From NCBI RefSeq assembly GCF_000482745.1, contig NZ_AXWQ01000007.1, forward strand, positions 62,001 to 126,000: a stretch of 64,000 nucleotides of DNA. The letters run 5' to 3'. A model generated the notes under the pieces. The model did not search any database. It had not been told where the DNA came from and saw nothing but the letters and a program-made list of their open reading frames with translations. Source of the DNA: Oleidesulfovibrio alaskensis DSM 16109 (GTDB taxonomy: Bacteria; Desulfobacterota; Desulfovibrionia; Desulfovibrionales; Desulfovibrionaceae). The translations under genes and the position numbers were made by a program. Positions 1 to 6,923 of this stretch are shown in pieces. Within the stretch, counting starts at the first letter, position 1. Each line of letters opens with the position of its first letter.

Positions 1-35
1 CGCTTCCAGATGGGATGGCGTTGGAGGTTGCTCAT
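1..35 (-). CDS. 5' end of an unidentified leftward gene (partial)
   Basis: An ATG at 35-33 on the minus strand opens a frame reading MSNLQRHPIWK before the window ends. It is preceded by AGGAG seven bases upstream and by a promoter-like element at 72-100, so it is probably the true start of a gene whose body lies outside the window. Eleven codons are too few to assign a family. The call rests on the ribosome binding site and promoter, not on protein similarity. Confidence 0.45.
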   Translation of the reverse strand, partial: MSNLQRHPIWK

Positions 36-71
36 GATCAGGCTCCTGTAAAATAAATAATTCGATGGAGC

Positions 72-100
72 AAAGTATGTCTGTTTTCAAATAATGTCAA
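72..100 (-). promoter_or_regulatory. Sigma-70-type promoter for the partial leftward gene
   Basis: On the minus strand there is a perfect TTGACA (100-95), a 17-base spacer and a weak -10 TACTTT (77-72). Initiation near 65 would give a leader of about 30 bases containing the AGGAG ribosome binding site of the gene starting at 35. Confidence 0.5.
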
Positions 101-176
101 TACACATAATTCGACACTGGTGTATGTTTATGGCTGCGGGCGCTATAACATGCATGATTGTATTTAAAATTTCCAC

Positions 177-206
177 AAAAAAATAAGGCGGGCAGATGCC
201 CGCCTT
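177..206 (-). terminator. Rho-independent terminator of the PEP-CTERM gene
   Basis: A perfect 10-bp stem, AAGGCGGGCA / TGCCCGCCTT (185-194 and 197-206) with a two-base GA loop, is followed in the leftward direction by ATTTTTTT. It lies 20 bases beyond the stop of the leftward gene ending at 226. Confidence 0.9.
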
Positions 207-225
207 GTTCTTTGGCGTTTTGTGG

Positions 226-1107
226 CTATGCGGAACGGCGGCGCAGACGTCCGGCTACGCCCAGCAGGCCCAGTCCTGCGCCGAGCAGCAGCAGGGTGGA
301 AGGTTCCGGCGTGGCCACAATGGCCACCTGTGTCAGCCGCGAGTTAAGGCCGCCTTCACCGGTTATCCAGCCCACTGCCAGCGACGGGTCACCGAAGTAG
401 TCAGGGTCGTTGGCAAGGAACTGCTGATAGCCGGCCGGGATGGGATCAAATCCGCCCTCGAACGAGAATCTGTATTCCTGACCGCCATAGACGAAAGATT
501 CAGTTGTCGCTTCGGGATTGAGCAGTACAAACAGGTCATCCGGCATGCTGCCCGAGTTGGGAGTTTCATAGAAGACAAAGTCGAGAGTGGTGGAGAACGG
601 CGGCAGCGAAGGATCGCCTGCGGGAGTGAGCGTGAGCACCGCCCGCACCACGCCGCGCTCCAGCTGGATGCTGCCTGCGTCGATGGCCTGATTGTTATGG
701 TTGAGCACAAGCCCGTCTTCGGCGGGACCGTTGGTGGTCAGCGTGCCGCCGGCAGGGGTGATAAACAGCGAGCTGGTTGTTGCTCCGGGCAGAACATCAC
801 CCAGATCTTCACCGAATCCGGTTCCGTCCGCGATGTTGCCCCACGAGATGTTTCTGTAAGCGTTCTGGATGCCGGGCGAAAAGACTCCGCCCTCGAACAC
901 CCACGAAAGAGCGACCGGATCTGCCCCTGTGATGCCCAGAGCAGGGGCGTCAGCCGTGCCTGTGGTGCCTACCGTGGTGTCCCAGCTGATGAAGGCGCCG
1001 TCCACGGTATAGGTCCAGTCAGTGACAATGGCAGCCGAGGCGTTGAAAGCCAGCGTTGCTACCAGAACCAGTGCGGTTGCGATAATGCGGGAGATTCGGG
1101 TTGCCAT
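226..1107 (-). CDS. PEP-CTERM sorting-domain surface/secreted protein
   Basis: A 293-residue exported protein. The N-terminus (MATRISRIIATALVLVATLA) is a clean Sec signal peptide. The C-terminus has the tripartite PEP-CTERM signal: ATPEPSTLLLLGAGLGLLG followed by an arginine-rich tail RLRRRSA, recognised by exosortase at the inner membrane. The middle is a beta-rich, low-cysteine extracellular domain I cannot assign. The start at 1107 is chosen because GAGGAGG sits just upstream and the signal peptide begins there; an in-frame ATG 17 codons earlier lacks both. It is a single-gene unit with its own sigma-54-type promoter and terminator. PEP-CTERM proteins in other bacteria are tied to exopolysaccharide and floc formation; no exosortase gene is in this window. 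Confidence 0.9.
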   Translation of the reverse strand: MATRISRIIATALVLVATLAFNASAAIVTDWTYTVDGAFISWDTTVGTTGTADAPALGITGADPVALSWVFEGGVFSPGIQNAYRNISWGNIADGTGFGEDLGDVLPGATTSSLFITPAGGTLTTNGPAEDGLVLNHNNQAIDAGSIQLERGVVRAVLTLTPAGDPSLPPFSTTLDFVFYETPNSGSMPDDLFVLLNPEATTESFVYGGQEYRFSFEGGFDPIPAGYQQFLANDPDYFGDPSLAVGWITGEGGLNSRLTQVAIVATPEPSTLLLLGAGLGLLGVAGRLRRRSA

Positions 1108-1140
1108 AGAGGTATCCTCCTCGGCAGTAGCCTTTGATGG

Positions 1141-1157
1141 TGGCAAAGGTGGTGCCA
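1141..1157 (-). promoter_or_regulatory. Sigma-54 (-24/-12) promoter of the PEP-CTERM gene
   Basis: The minus strand reads TGGCACCACCTTTGCCA, which matches the RpoN consensus TGGCAC-N5-TTGC exactly, with GG and GC separated by 10 bases. Initiation about 12 bases after the GC would fall near 1131, leaving a leader of about 24 bases that contains the GAGGAGG ribosome binding site. The element is also near-palindromic (TGGCA...TGCCA), so a protein-binding role is possible, but position and spacing favour a promoter. Confidence 0.8.
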
Positions 1158-1176
1158 CTTCATTTGTCTGCCGTGA

Positions 1177-1192
1177 TGCATTAGGTGTGCCG
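1177..1192 (-). promoter_or_regulatory. Second sigma-54-like element upstream
   Basis: The minus strand reads CGGCACACCTAATGCA, matching TGGCAC-N5-TTGCW at all but two positions and with the same GG-N10-GC spacing. It lies 36 bases upstream of the better element at 1141-1157. It could be a second start or a decoy RpoN site. Confidence 0.4.
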
Positions 1193-1501
1193 GAGAAAAT
1201 AAATTTTATATATCAAGATATTAAAAAAACTGCTTTGCCTGAGGGAGGTAATCCGCTGTCAGATAAGTCGACAAATCAGGCAGGAGTCCGGCCTGAATGC
1301 CATTCCATGCAGTAAAAAATAATTGTTTCAGCGTGATGTATGCAGGCAGCAGGATAAGGGGCGTGTAATGAGTTCCGACAGACAGCCGTTGCGGCTGCGC
1401 GCGCAAACGGGCCTTTGCAGATAAAAAGTTTTTTATGGCGGTGTATTATGAATTATTGTCAAGAAAATATGACTTTTGTATTGCATAATTCACACGGGGT
1501 G

Positions 1502-1528
1502 ACATATGTTCATACTGTGAACATATGT
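1502..1528. promoter_or_regulatory. Perfect inverted repeat, probable operator of the SorC-family regulator
   Basis: Two 11-base arms, ACATATGTTCA and TGAACATATGT, flank the 5-base spacer TACTG with no mismatch. A loose promoter (TTGCAT at 1482, 17-base spacer) would place its -10 region in the left arm. SorC/DeoR-type sugar regulators commonly bind long inverted repeats upstream of their own operons. That this is the autoregulatory site of the regulator at 1861 is inference from position and symmetry. Confidence 0.65.
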
Positions 1529-1737
1529 TAAACGCGGCGGTCACAGCAATGTACGCAGTAAGGCAGCACCATAGCATAGTCAGTCAGGCAGAGGCAGCAT
1601 GTTTCTGTCGCTCCGGCATGTGCGGCTGCCGTGTCCCGCTGCCTGCCGGGCTATGGAAAAAACTCTCCGCATTCCGGCCTGCCGGTGCGTATCTTTCTCC
1701 TCCCGGCATATGCTCACATGCAGGAGTAATGCAGAAC

Positions 1738-1776
1738 AGCCCTGAAGCCGCCTGTTGCGGAACCAAGGGCTTTTTT
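1738..1776 (+). terminator. Terminator-like hairpin in the glycerol operon leader
   Basis: AGCCCT (1738-1743) pairs with AGGGCT (1766-1771), with an inner CCGC/GCGG pairing, and is followed by TTTTTT to 1776. It lies 85 bases upstream of the regulator gene. Transcripts starting at the palindrome near 1500 would cross it, so it could be an attenuator; alternatively the operon promoter lies downstream of it. The stem is interrupted, so its strength is uncertain. Confidence 0.45.
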
Positions 1777-1860
1777 CATGCCGTTTGTACACTCACTCAA
1801 TGTCTGTTGCAGGTCGCAAGGCATGCCTTGCGGCCGGCATACGCATAAGGCTGGTGGACG

Positions 1861-2826
1861 ATGTCCGGATATTCGCATGAAGAACGCGAACTGCTGAGCA
1901 GGATTGCATGGGCGTACCATGTGAACGGCATGACGCAGGCCGAGGTGGCCGACTGGCTGGGCGTGAGCAGAGCACGGGTTGTCCGGCTGCTGCAGGTCTG
2001 CCGCGACGAGGGGTTTGTCCAGATTATCGTCAATACGGACAGAGCCGTGTGCAATGAACTGGAGCGGCAGCTCGAGGCTGCATTCGGTCTCCGGCGGGCC
2101 ATCGTCATTCCTGCCCCTGCCAATCCGCGGCAGCTTAACCATAATCTGGGACAGGCGGCGGCGCATTATCTTTCGGGCGCGCTGCGCGACGGTAATTCGC
2201 TGGGGCTGGGCTGGGGCACCACCGTGGCCGCTGCGGCCTCATCCGTGCCGGTGGAGCCGGCGCAGGGGCTTACCGTCGTTTCCATGTACGGCGGGCTGCC
2301 CTACAGCATTGTGGTCAATCCTTATGAAATCGTGACAACGTTTTCGCGCAGGCTGAAAGCCTCGCAAACCTACTATATCGCGGCGCCCATGTTTGCGCCC
2401 AGTCCAGAGTCCTGCCGGCTCCTGAAATCACAGGAACTGTTCCGGTCTGTCTATGCACGCGCCATACAGGTTGATATCGCCCTCATCGGTCTGGGTGAAC
2501 TGGCGGTGAACGCGACCAACATCGTTCTGGGCGCCATCACCCGCGAAGACTTCCGCTCGCTGGTGGATGCCGGTGCCGTGGGCGAAGTGTTCGGTGCGTT
2601 TGTGGATGCCGCAGGCCAACCGGTGGATCATCCCAAGAACCATTGTTTCATGGGGCCCACTCTGGAAGAGGTGCGCAGCATTCCGTTGCGCATTGCCGCG
2701 GCGGGCGGTCCCAGCAAAACGGCCATCCTCAGAGCTGCTCTGGTGGGCGGCTTTGCAGATGTGCTTGTGACGGACGAAACCACGGCAGGGACGCTGCTTA
2801 TGGCAGAAACCGGAGGTGAATCATGA
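1861..2826 (+). CDS. SorC/DeoR-family transcriptional regulator of glycerol genes
   Basis: A 321-residue regulator. Residues about 8-55 form a helix-turn-helix with the SorC-type core MTQAEVADWLGVSRARVVRL. The rest is the sugar-phosphate-binding domain of the SorC family, which resembles ribose-5-phosphate isomerase (for example LGLGWGTTVAAA near residue 118 and the C-terminal VGGFADVLVTDE). Length is normal. The ATG overlaps nothing upstream, while the stop overlaps glpD as ATGA, so regulator and glpD are translationally coupled. The likely ligand is glycerol-3-phosphate or another triose intermediate, inferred from context only. Most glp operons use GlpR (DeoR) instead, so a SorC protein in this place is a lineage choice. 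Confidence 0.85.
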   Translation: MSGYSHEERELLSRIAWAYHVNGMTQAEVADWLGVSRARVVRLLQVCRDEGFVQIIVNTDRAVCNELERQLEAAFGLRRAIVIPAPANPRQLNHNLGQAAAHYLSGALRDGNSLGLGWGTTVAAAASSVPVEPAQGLTVVSMYGGLPYSIVVNPYEIVTTFSRRLKASQTYYIAAPMFAPSPESCRLLKSQELFRSVYARAIQVDIALIGLGELAVNATNIVLGAITREDFRSLVDAGAVGEVFGAFVDAAGQPVDHPKNHCFMGPTLEEVRSIPLRIAAAGGPSKTAILRAALVGGFADVLVTDETTAGTLLMAETGGES

Positions 2827-4460
2827 AAAGAGAAGAATTACTGGACCGCCTGAAGGCCGATAAGGAATTCGACCTGCTTGTTGTCGGCGGCGGAGCCACC
2901 GGCTGCGGCGTTGCGCTGGACGCAGCCACCCGCGGACTGGATGTGGCGCTGGTGGAACGGGCTGACTTTGCCGAGGGGACAAGCAGCAAAAGTACAAAGC
3001 TGGTGCACGGCGGCGTACGCTATCTTGAAAAGGCTGTGCTCAAGCTGGATAAGGAACAGTTTGATCTGGTGCGCGAAGGGCTGAAGGAACGCGGGCTGCT
3101 GTTGAAGAACGCTCCTCATCTGGCGCATCCGCTGCGGCTTATCACACCGGTGCACACGGCACGCGAGGCCGGGTACATGTATGCCGGACTGGTGATGTAT
3201 GACCTGCTGGCCGGCAGGCTGGGGCTGGGGCGCAGCAGGCTTGTGACGCGTAAAAAGGCGCAGCAGCTTTTTCCCACGCTTAATCTGGATGGCTACAAGG
3301 CGGCGGTCATATATTATGACGGTCAGTTCAATGATGCCCGTATGGCCGTGACTCTGGCCCGTACGGCCAACCTGCACGGTGCCACCTGCGCCAACCATGT
3401 GGAAGTGACCGCCCTTGTGCGCGAGCACGGTAAAATACGCGGAGCCGTGGTGCGCGACAACCTGACAGGTGACGAATGGACCATCAGGGCGCGCGGTGTG
3501 GTCAATGCCACCGGCCCCATGGCCGACAGGCTCAGACATATGGACGACACCCGGCTGCCCGATATCCTTAAAGTGAGCTCGGGTATCCACATCATGCTGG
3601 ATGCCGGATTCACTCCCCCCGATCTTTCATTGATGATTCCCAGAACAGAGGACGGGCGTGTGCTCTTCATGATTCCGTGGATGGGACATGTGGTGTTCGG
3701 CACCACAGATGAACCCGCCACGCCGGAATACAGCCCGGTACCCGTTGAAAAGGATGTGGAATACCTGCTGGAATATGCGCGCAGATATCTGAACCGCCCC
3801 GTGGACCGCAGTGATGTGCTTTCCGTGTGGAGCGGGCTGCGGCCGCTGGTGTTTGCATCGGGCAAATCAAGCACGCAGGAACTGGCCCGTACGCATGTCA
3901 TCGAGGTATCACCCGGCGGGCTGCTGACCATTACCGGCGGCAAGTGGACCAGCTACCGGCGTATGGCCGAAGACACCGTGGACAGGGCCGATTCGCTGTT
4001 CGGTTTCAATCTGCGGCGTCCGTGCGTGACGGAAAAGCTGAAGGTGCTGGGATCACGCGGGTATGTGCCCGGCGCCCATGCCGAACTGGCCCGAGAATAC
4101 GCGGTGTCAGAAGAGCTGGCAGCAGCGCTGTACACCACATACGGCGATGAAGCCTGCGCGGTGCTGCAGGTGGCCCGCGAAACTGGATTCACCGAACCTC
4201 TGCATCCCGACCACCCGTATATCGGGGCGGAGGTTGTGTATCAGGTGCGGCACGAAATGGCCTCGCATGTGAGCGATGTGCTGGTGCGGCGCCTGCCGTT
4301 GGGACTTGTGAATATTGCCCATGCCGTCGAAGTCGCCCCCGTTGTGGCGGAAATCATGGGCAGCGAGCTGAGTTGGGACCCGGCCCGGTGCAAGGAGGAA
4401 TCGGATGCCGCCATAGCCATGCTGCACAGCTGGCATATGCCGCAGGGCAGCGAAGGGTAG
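2823..4460 (+). CDS. glpD: FAD-dependent glycerol-3-phosphate dehydrogenase
   Basis: A 545-residue flavoprotein oxidising sn-glycerol-3-phosphate to dihydroxyacetone phosphate at the inner membrane, passing electrons to quinone. The N-terminal dinucleotide fold is clear (LLVVGGGATGCGVALDAA, residues 18-35), followed by the GlpD signature TSSKSTKLVHGGVRYLE (about 57-73) and a C-terminal domain after about residue 390 (GGKWTSYRRMAEDT at its edge). Length fits the family. It follows the regulator with a 4-base overlap and precedes glpF and glpK, so uptake, phosphorylation and oxidation of glycerol are in one operon. Confidence 0.95.
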   Translation: MKREELLDRLKADKEFDLLVVGGGATGCGVALDAATRGLDVALVERADFAEGTSSKSTKLVHGGVRYLEKAVLKLDKEQFDLVREGLKERGLLLKNAPHLAHPLRLITPVHTAREAGYMYAGLVMYDLLAGRLGLGRSRLVTRKKAQQLFPTLNLDGYKAAVIYYDGQFNDARMAVTLARTANLHGATCANHVEVTALVREHGKIRGAVVRDNLTGDEWTIRARGVVNATGPMADRLRHMDDTRLPDILKVSSGIHIMLDAGFTPPDLSLMIPRTEDGRVLFMIPWMGHVVFGTTDEPATPEYSPVPVEKDVEYLLEYARRYLNRPVDRSDVLSVWSGLRPLVFASGKSSTQELARTHVIEVSPGGLLTITGGKWTSYRRMAEDTVDRADSLFGFNLRRPCVTEKLKVLGSRGYVPGAHAELAREYAVSEELAAALYTTYGDEACAVLQVARETGFTEPLHPDHPYIGAEVVYQVRHEMASHVSDVLVRRLPLGLVNIAHAVEVAPVVAEIMGSELSWDPARCKEESDAAIAMLHSWHMPQGSEG

Positions 4461-4541
4461 CAACGGGGATTGTATCTGTGACTCGGAAAATGCGGCGCAA
4501 TGGGCGGCGCACCAACATGATTCAAGGATTGCGGAGGATGT

Positions 4542-5297
4542 ATGAAGGAACTGTCTCTGGGTAAGGAACTCGTTTCCGAGTTCATGGGCACACTGGTGCT
4601 CATTCTTTTCGGTACCGGTACGGTAGCCATGACCGTGCTGTTCGGCGAAGCCCTTAACATCACCTGGGCAAACATCACCCTCGGGTGGGGTCTTGCGGTG
4701 CTTCTGGGCGTCATGGCCGGTCTGCCTTCCGGTGCACACATCAACCCTGCGGTCACTCTGGGGCTGGCTGTGACGGGCCGCTTCCCCTGGCGCAAAGTGG
4801 TGCCCTTCACCCTTGCCCAGACCGCAGGCGCATTTGTGGGTGCGGCTCTGGTTTTTATCGACTTCAAGGCCAAGTGGCTGCTCGTGGACCCCAATCTGGC
4901 CAGTACTGCCGGTATTTTCTGCACCTTCCCCGCCATTCCCGATTCGTTCATGCCCGGCTTCATCGACCAGATAATCGGCACCGCCATTCTGCTTTTCGGC
5001 ATTCTGGCTGCCGGTGACTTTGCCGCAAAAAATAATGCCGGCTGGTCCGTGCCTTTCATCGTTGCTCTGCTGGTTACCGTCATCGGTATGGCTCTGGGCG
5101 CCATGAACGGGTACGCCATCAACCCCGCCCGTGATTTCGGTCCGCGTCTTTTCGCGCTGGTTGCCGGATTCACGCAGGCAAACCTGATGGATATTTCCAT
5201 CGTGCTCACGCCCATCATCGGTCCTTTCATCGGCGGTGCCGTGGGTGCCGTGGTGTACGACTGGACCACCGGCGCCGTGCATAAGGCTCAGAACTAA
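4542..5297 (+). CDS. glpF: Glycerol facilitator (aquaglyceroporin)
   Basis: A 251-residue membrane channel of the MIP family that lets glycerol cross the inner membrane. Both half-membrane NPA motifs are present (HINPAVTLG near residue 66 and AINPARDFGP near 190). The Asp after the second NPAR is the usual mark of glycerol-conducting members rather than water-only aquaporins. About six hydrophobic spans are visible. The start follows GGAGGATGT; an upstream in-frame start is not needed. It sits 81 bases after glpD and 30 bases before glpK. Confidence 0.95.
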   Translation: MKELSLGKELVSEFMGTLVLILFGTGTVAMTVLFGEALNITWANITLGWGLAVLLGVMAGLPSGAHINPAVTLGLAVTGRFPWRKVVPFTLAQTAGAFVGAALVFIDFKAKWLLVDPNLASTAGIFCTFPAIPDSFMPGFIDQIIGTAILLFGILAAGDFAAKNNAGWSVPFIVALLVTVIGMALGAMNGYAINPARDFGPRLFALVAGFTQANLMDISIVLTPIIGPFIGGAVGAVVYDWTTGAVHKAQN

Positions 5298-5327
5298 CAA
5301 CGTGTAATCTCCCGCAAGGAGGACGAA

Positions 5328-6821
5328 ATGAGCAAATACATTCTGGCACTCGATCAGGGCACAACCAGCTCCCGCGCCATTCTGTTCACCCGCGAGGGCG
5401 ACATCAAGCAGATCGCCCAGAAAGAGTTCACGCAGATATACCCCCAGCCCGGCTGGGTTGAGCATAATGCCAACGAAATATTCGACACCCAGTCGTGGGT
5501 GATGACCGAATGCCTGCAGCGTGCCGGCGTCAACGCCAGCGAAGTGGCCGCCATAGGCATCACCAACCAGCGTGAAACCACCGTGGTGTGGGACAGAAAA
5601 AGCGGCGCTCCCGTGCACAACGCCATTGTGTGGCAGGACCGCCGTACCGCCTCCATCTGCGATGAAATGAAAAAACGCGGACTGGCGGAAACCATCCGCG
5701 AAAAAACCGGCCTTGTCATCGACGCCTATTTTTCGGGCACCAAGGTCAAATGGATTCTGGATAACGTGCCCGGCGCCCGTGCAAAGGCGGAACGCGGCGA
5801 ACTGTGCTTCGGCACCATCGACACGTGGGTTATCTGGAACCTGACCAAAGGCAAGGAACACGTCACCGACGAATCCAACGCCAGCCGTACCATGCTGTTC
5901 AACATCCACACCGGTGACTGGGATGAAGAACTGCTCAAGATTCTGGATGTTCCGCGTTCCATGCTGCCCCGCGTGGCCGGTTCTTCCGAAGTGGTGGCCG
6001 AAACGCATCCCGAGTTCCTCGGCAAGGCTGTGCCGGTTTCCGGCATCGCCGGCGACCAGCAGGCTGCCACCTTCGGCAACGCCTGCCTTACCGAAGGGAT
6101 GGCCAAAAACACCTACGGTACAGGCTGCTTCATGCTGCTGAACACCGGCAAGCAGGCTCACATCAGCAAAAACAACCTGCTGACCACCACCGGTTGGAAC
6201 ACGCCTTCCGGCCGTTACTACTGCCTTGAAGGCAGCGTGTTCATCGCCGGTGCCGTGGTGCAGTGGCTGCGTGACGGTCTGGGGATTATCCAGAGCGCTC
6301 CCGAAGTGGAACAGCTGGCACTGAGTGTGCCGGACAACGGCGGTGTGGTGCTTGTGCCTGCATTTGCCGGTCTGGGTGCACCGCACTGGGACCAGTACGC
6401 ACGCGGCACCATGGTGGGCGTCACCCGCGGTACCACCAAGGCGCATATAGCCCGTGCCGCGCTGGAATCCATAGCACTGCAGACGCTGGATATCATGGAC
6501 TGCATGCAGAAGGACGCCGGAATCAATCTGGCTGCCCTGCGTGCGGACGGCGGTGCCACCCGCAACAACCTGCTCATGCAGTTCCAGGCAGATGTGCTCG
6601 GTGTGCCTGTCGAGCGTCCCAAAGTGACGGAAACCACCGCGCTGGGCGCTGCGTATCTGGCAGGTCTTGCCGTGGGCTTCTGGAAGAGCGAAGACGAAAT
6701 CACCGCCATGTGGCAGCTTGACCGTCGTTTTGAGCCGAACATGAGCGCCGAAGTGCGTGAAAAGCTGGTCTACAACTGGAAGCGCGCCGTGGAACGTTCC
6801 AAGGAGTGGGCGGAAGACTAA
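5328..6821 (+). CDS. glpK: Glycerol kinase
   Basis: A 497-residue FGGY-family kinase making sn-glycerol-3-phosphate from glycerol and ATP in the cytosol. Family motifs are at the expected places: ALDQGTTSSRAILF at residues 6-19, a substrate region WQDRRT near 103, GIAGDQQAATFG near 242 and ADGGATRNNLLMQFQADVLG near 406. Length is typical. It has a strong AAGGAGG ribosome binding site and ends the operon, 58 bases before a GC-rich hairpin shared with the convergent ybbP. Confidence 0.97.
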   Translation: MSKYILALDQGTTSSRAILFTREGDIKQIAQKEFTQIYPQPGWVEHNANEIFDTQSWVMTECLQRAGVNASEVAAIGITNQRETTVVWDRKSGAPVHNAIVWQDRRTASICDEMKKRGLAETIREKTGLVIDAYFSGTKVKWILDNVPGARAKAERGELCFGTIDTWVIWNLTKGKEHVTDESNASRTMLFNIHTGDWDEELLKILDVPRSMLPRVAGSSEVVAETHPEFLGKAVPVSGIAGDQQAATFGNACLTEGMAKNTYGTGCFMLLNTGKQAHISKNNLLTTTGWNTPSGRYYCLEGSVFIAGAVVQWLRDGLGIIQSAPEVEQLALSVPDNGGVVLVPAFAGLGAPHWDQYARGTMVGVTRGTTKAHIARAALESIALQTLDIMDCMQKDAGINLAALRADGGATRNNLLMQFQADVLGVPVERPKVTETTALGAAYLAGLAVGFWKSEDEITAMWQLDRRFEPNMSAEVREKLVYNWKRAVERSKEWAED

Positions 6822-6879
6822 CCGCCGCGTACTGATATGACCATACGGTGTGCCCGCAGCGGCGTGCCATGAAAGTGCA

Positions 6880-6911
6880 GGCACCCCCGTCCGCAACAGG
6901 GCGGGGGTGCC
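6880..6911. terminator. Hairpin between convergent glpK and ybbP
   Basis: GGCACCCCC (6880-6888) pairs with GGGGGTGCC (6903-6911), loop 14 bases. It lies between two convergent stop codons. The following T-run is poor on both strands, so it may end transcription only moderately or act as a 3' stabiliser. Confidence 0.6.
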
Positions 6912-6923
6912 GTATTATTGGGG

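Larger units (their letters stand above)
1108..1860. other. Intergenic regulatory region between PEP-CTERM gene and glycerol operon
   Basis: About 750 bases with no convincing protein gene. The left end carries the two sigma-54-like elements. An AT-rich stretch lies at 1195-1240 and another at 1415-1490. The right half carries the palindrome at 1502-1528, a terminator-like hairpin at 1738-1776 and a short palindrome AAGGCATGCCTT (1819-1830) just before the regulator gene. Open frames here lack ribosome binding sites and coding character. Confidence 0.7.

Noticed and set aside
1447..1530. 27-codon frame (MNYCQENMTF...) ending in the palindrome
   Set aside because: No ribosome binding site, and its last codons are the inverted repeat itself; better explained as promoter/operator DNA.
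1525..1848. 107-codon frame upstream of the SorC regulator
   Set aside because: Starts inside the palindrome with no ribosome binding site and crosses a terminator-like hairpin; composition is not coding-like.
4107..6896. 929-codon frame antisense to glpD, glpF and glpK
   Set aside because: Mirror of strongly coding GC-rich genes; His/Gly/Gln-rich product, no start signals, and the sense genes are unambiguous.
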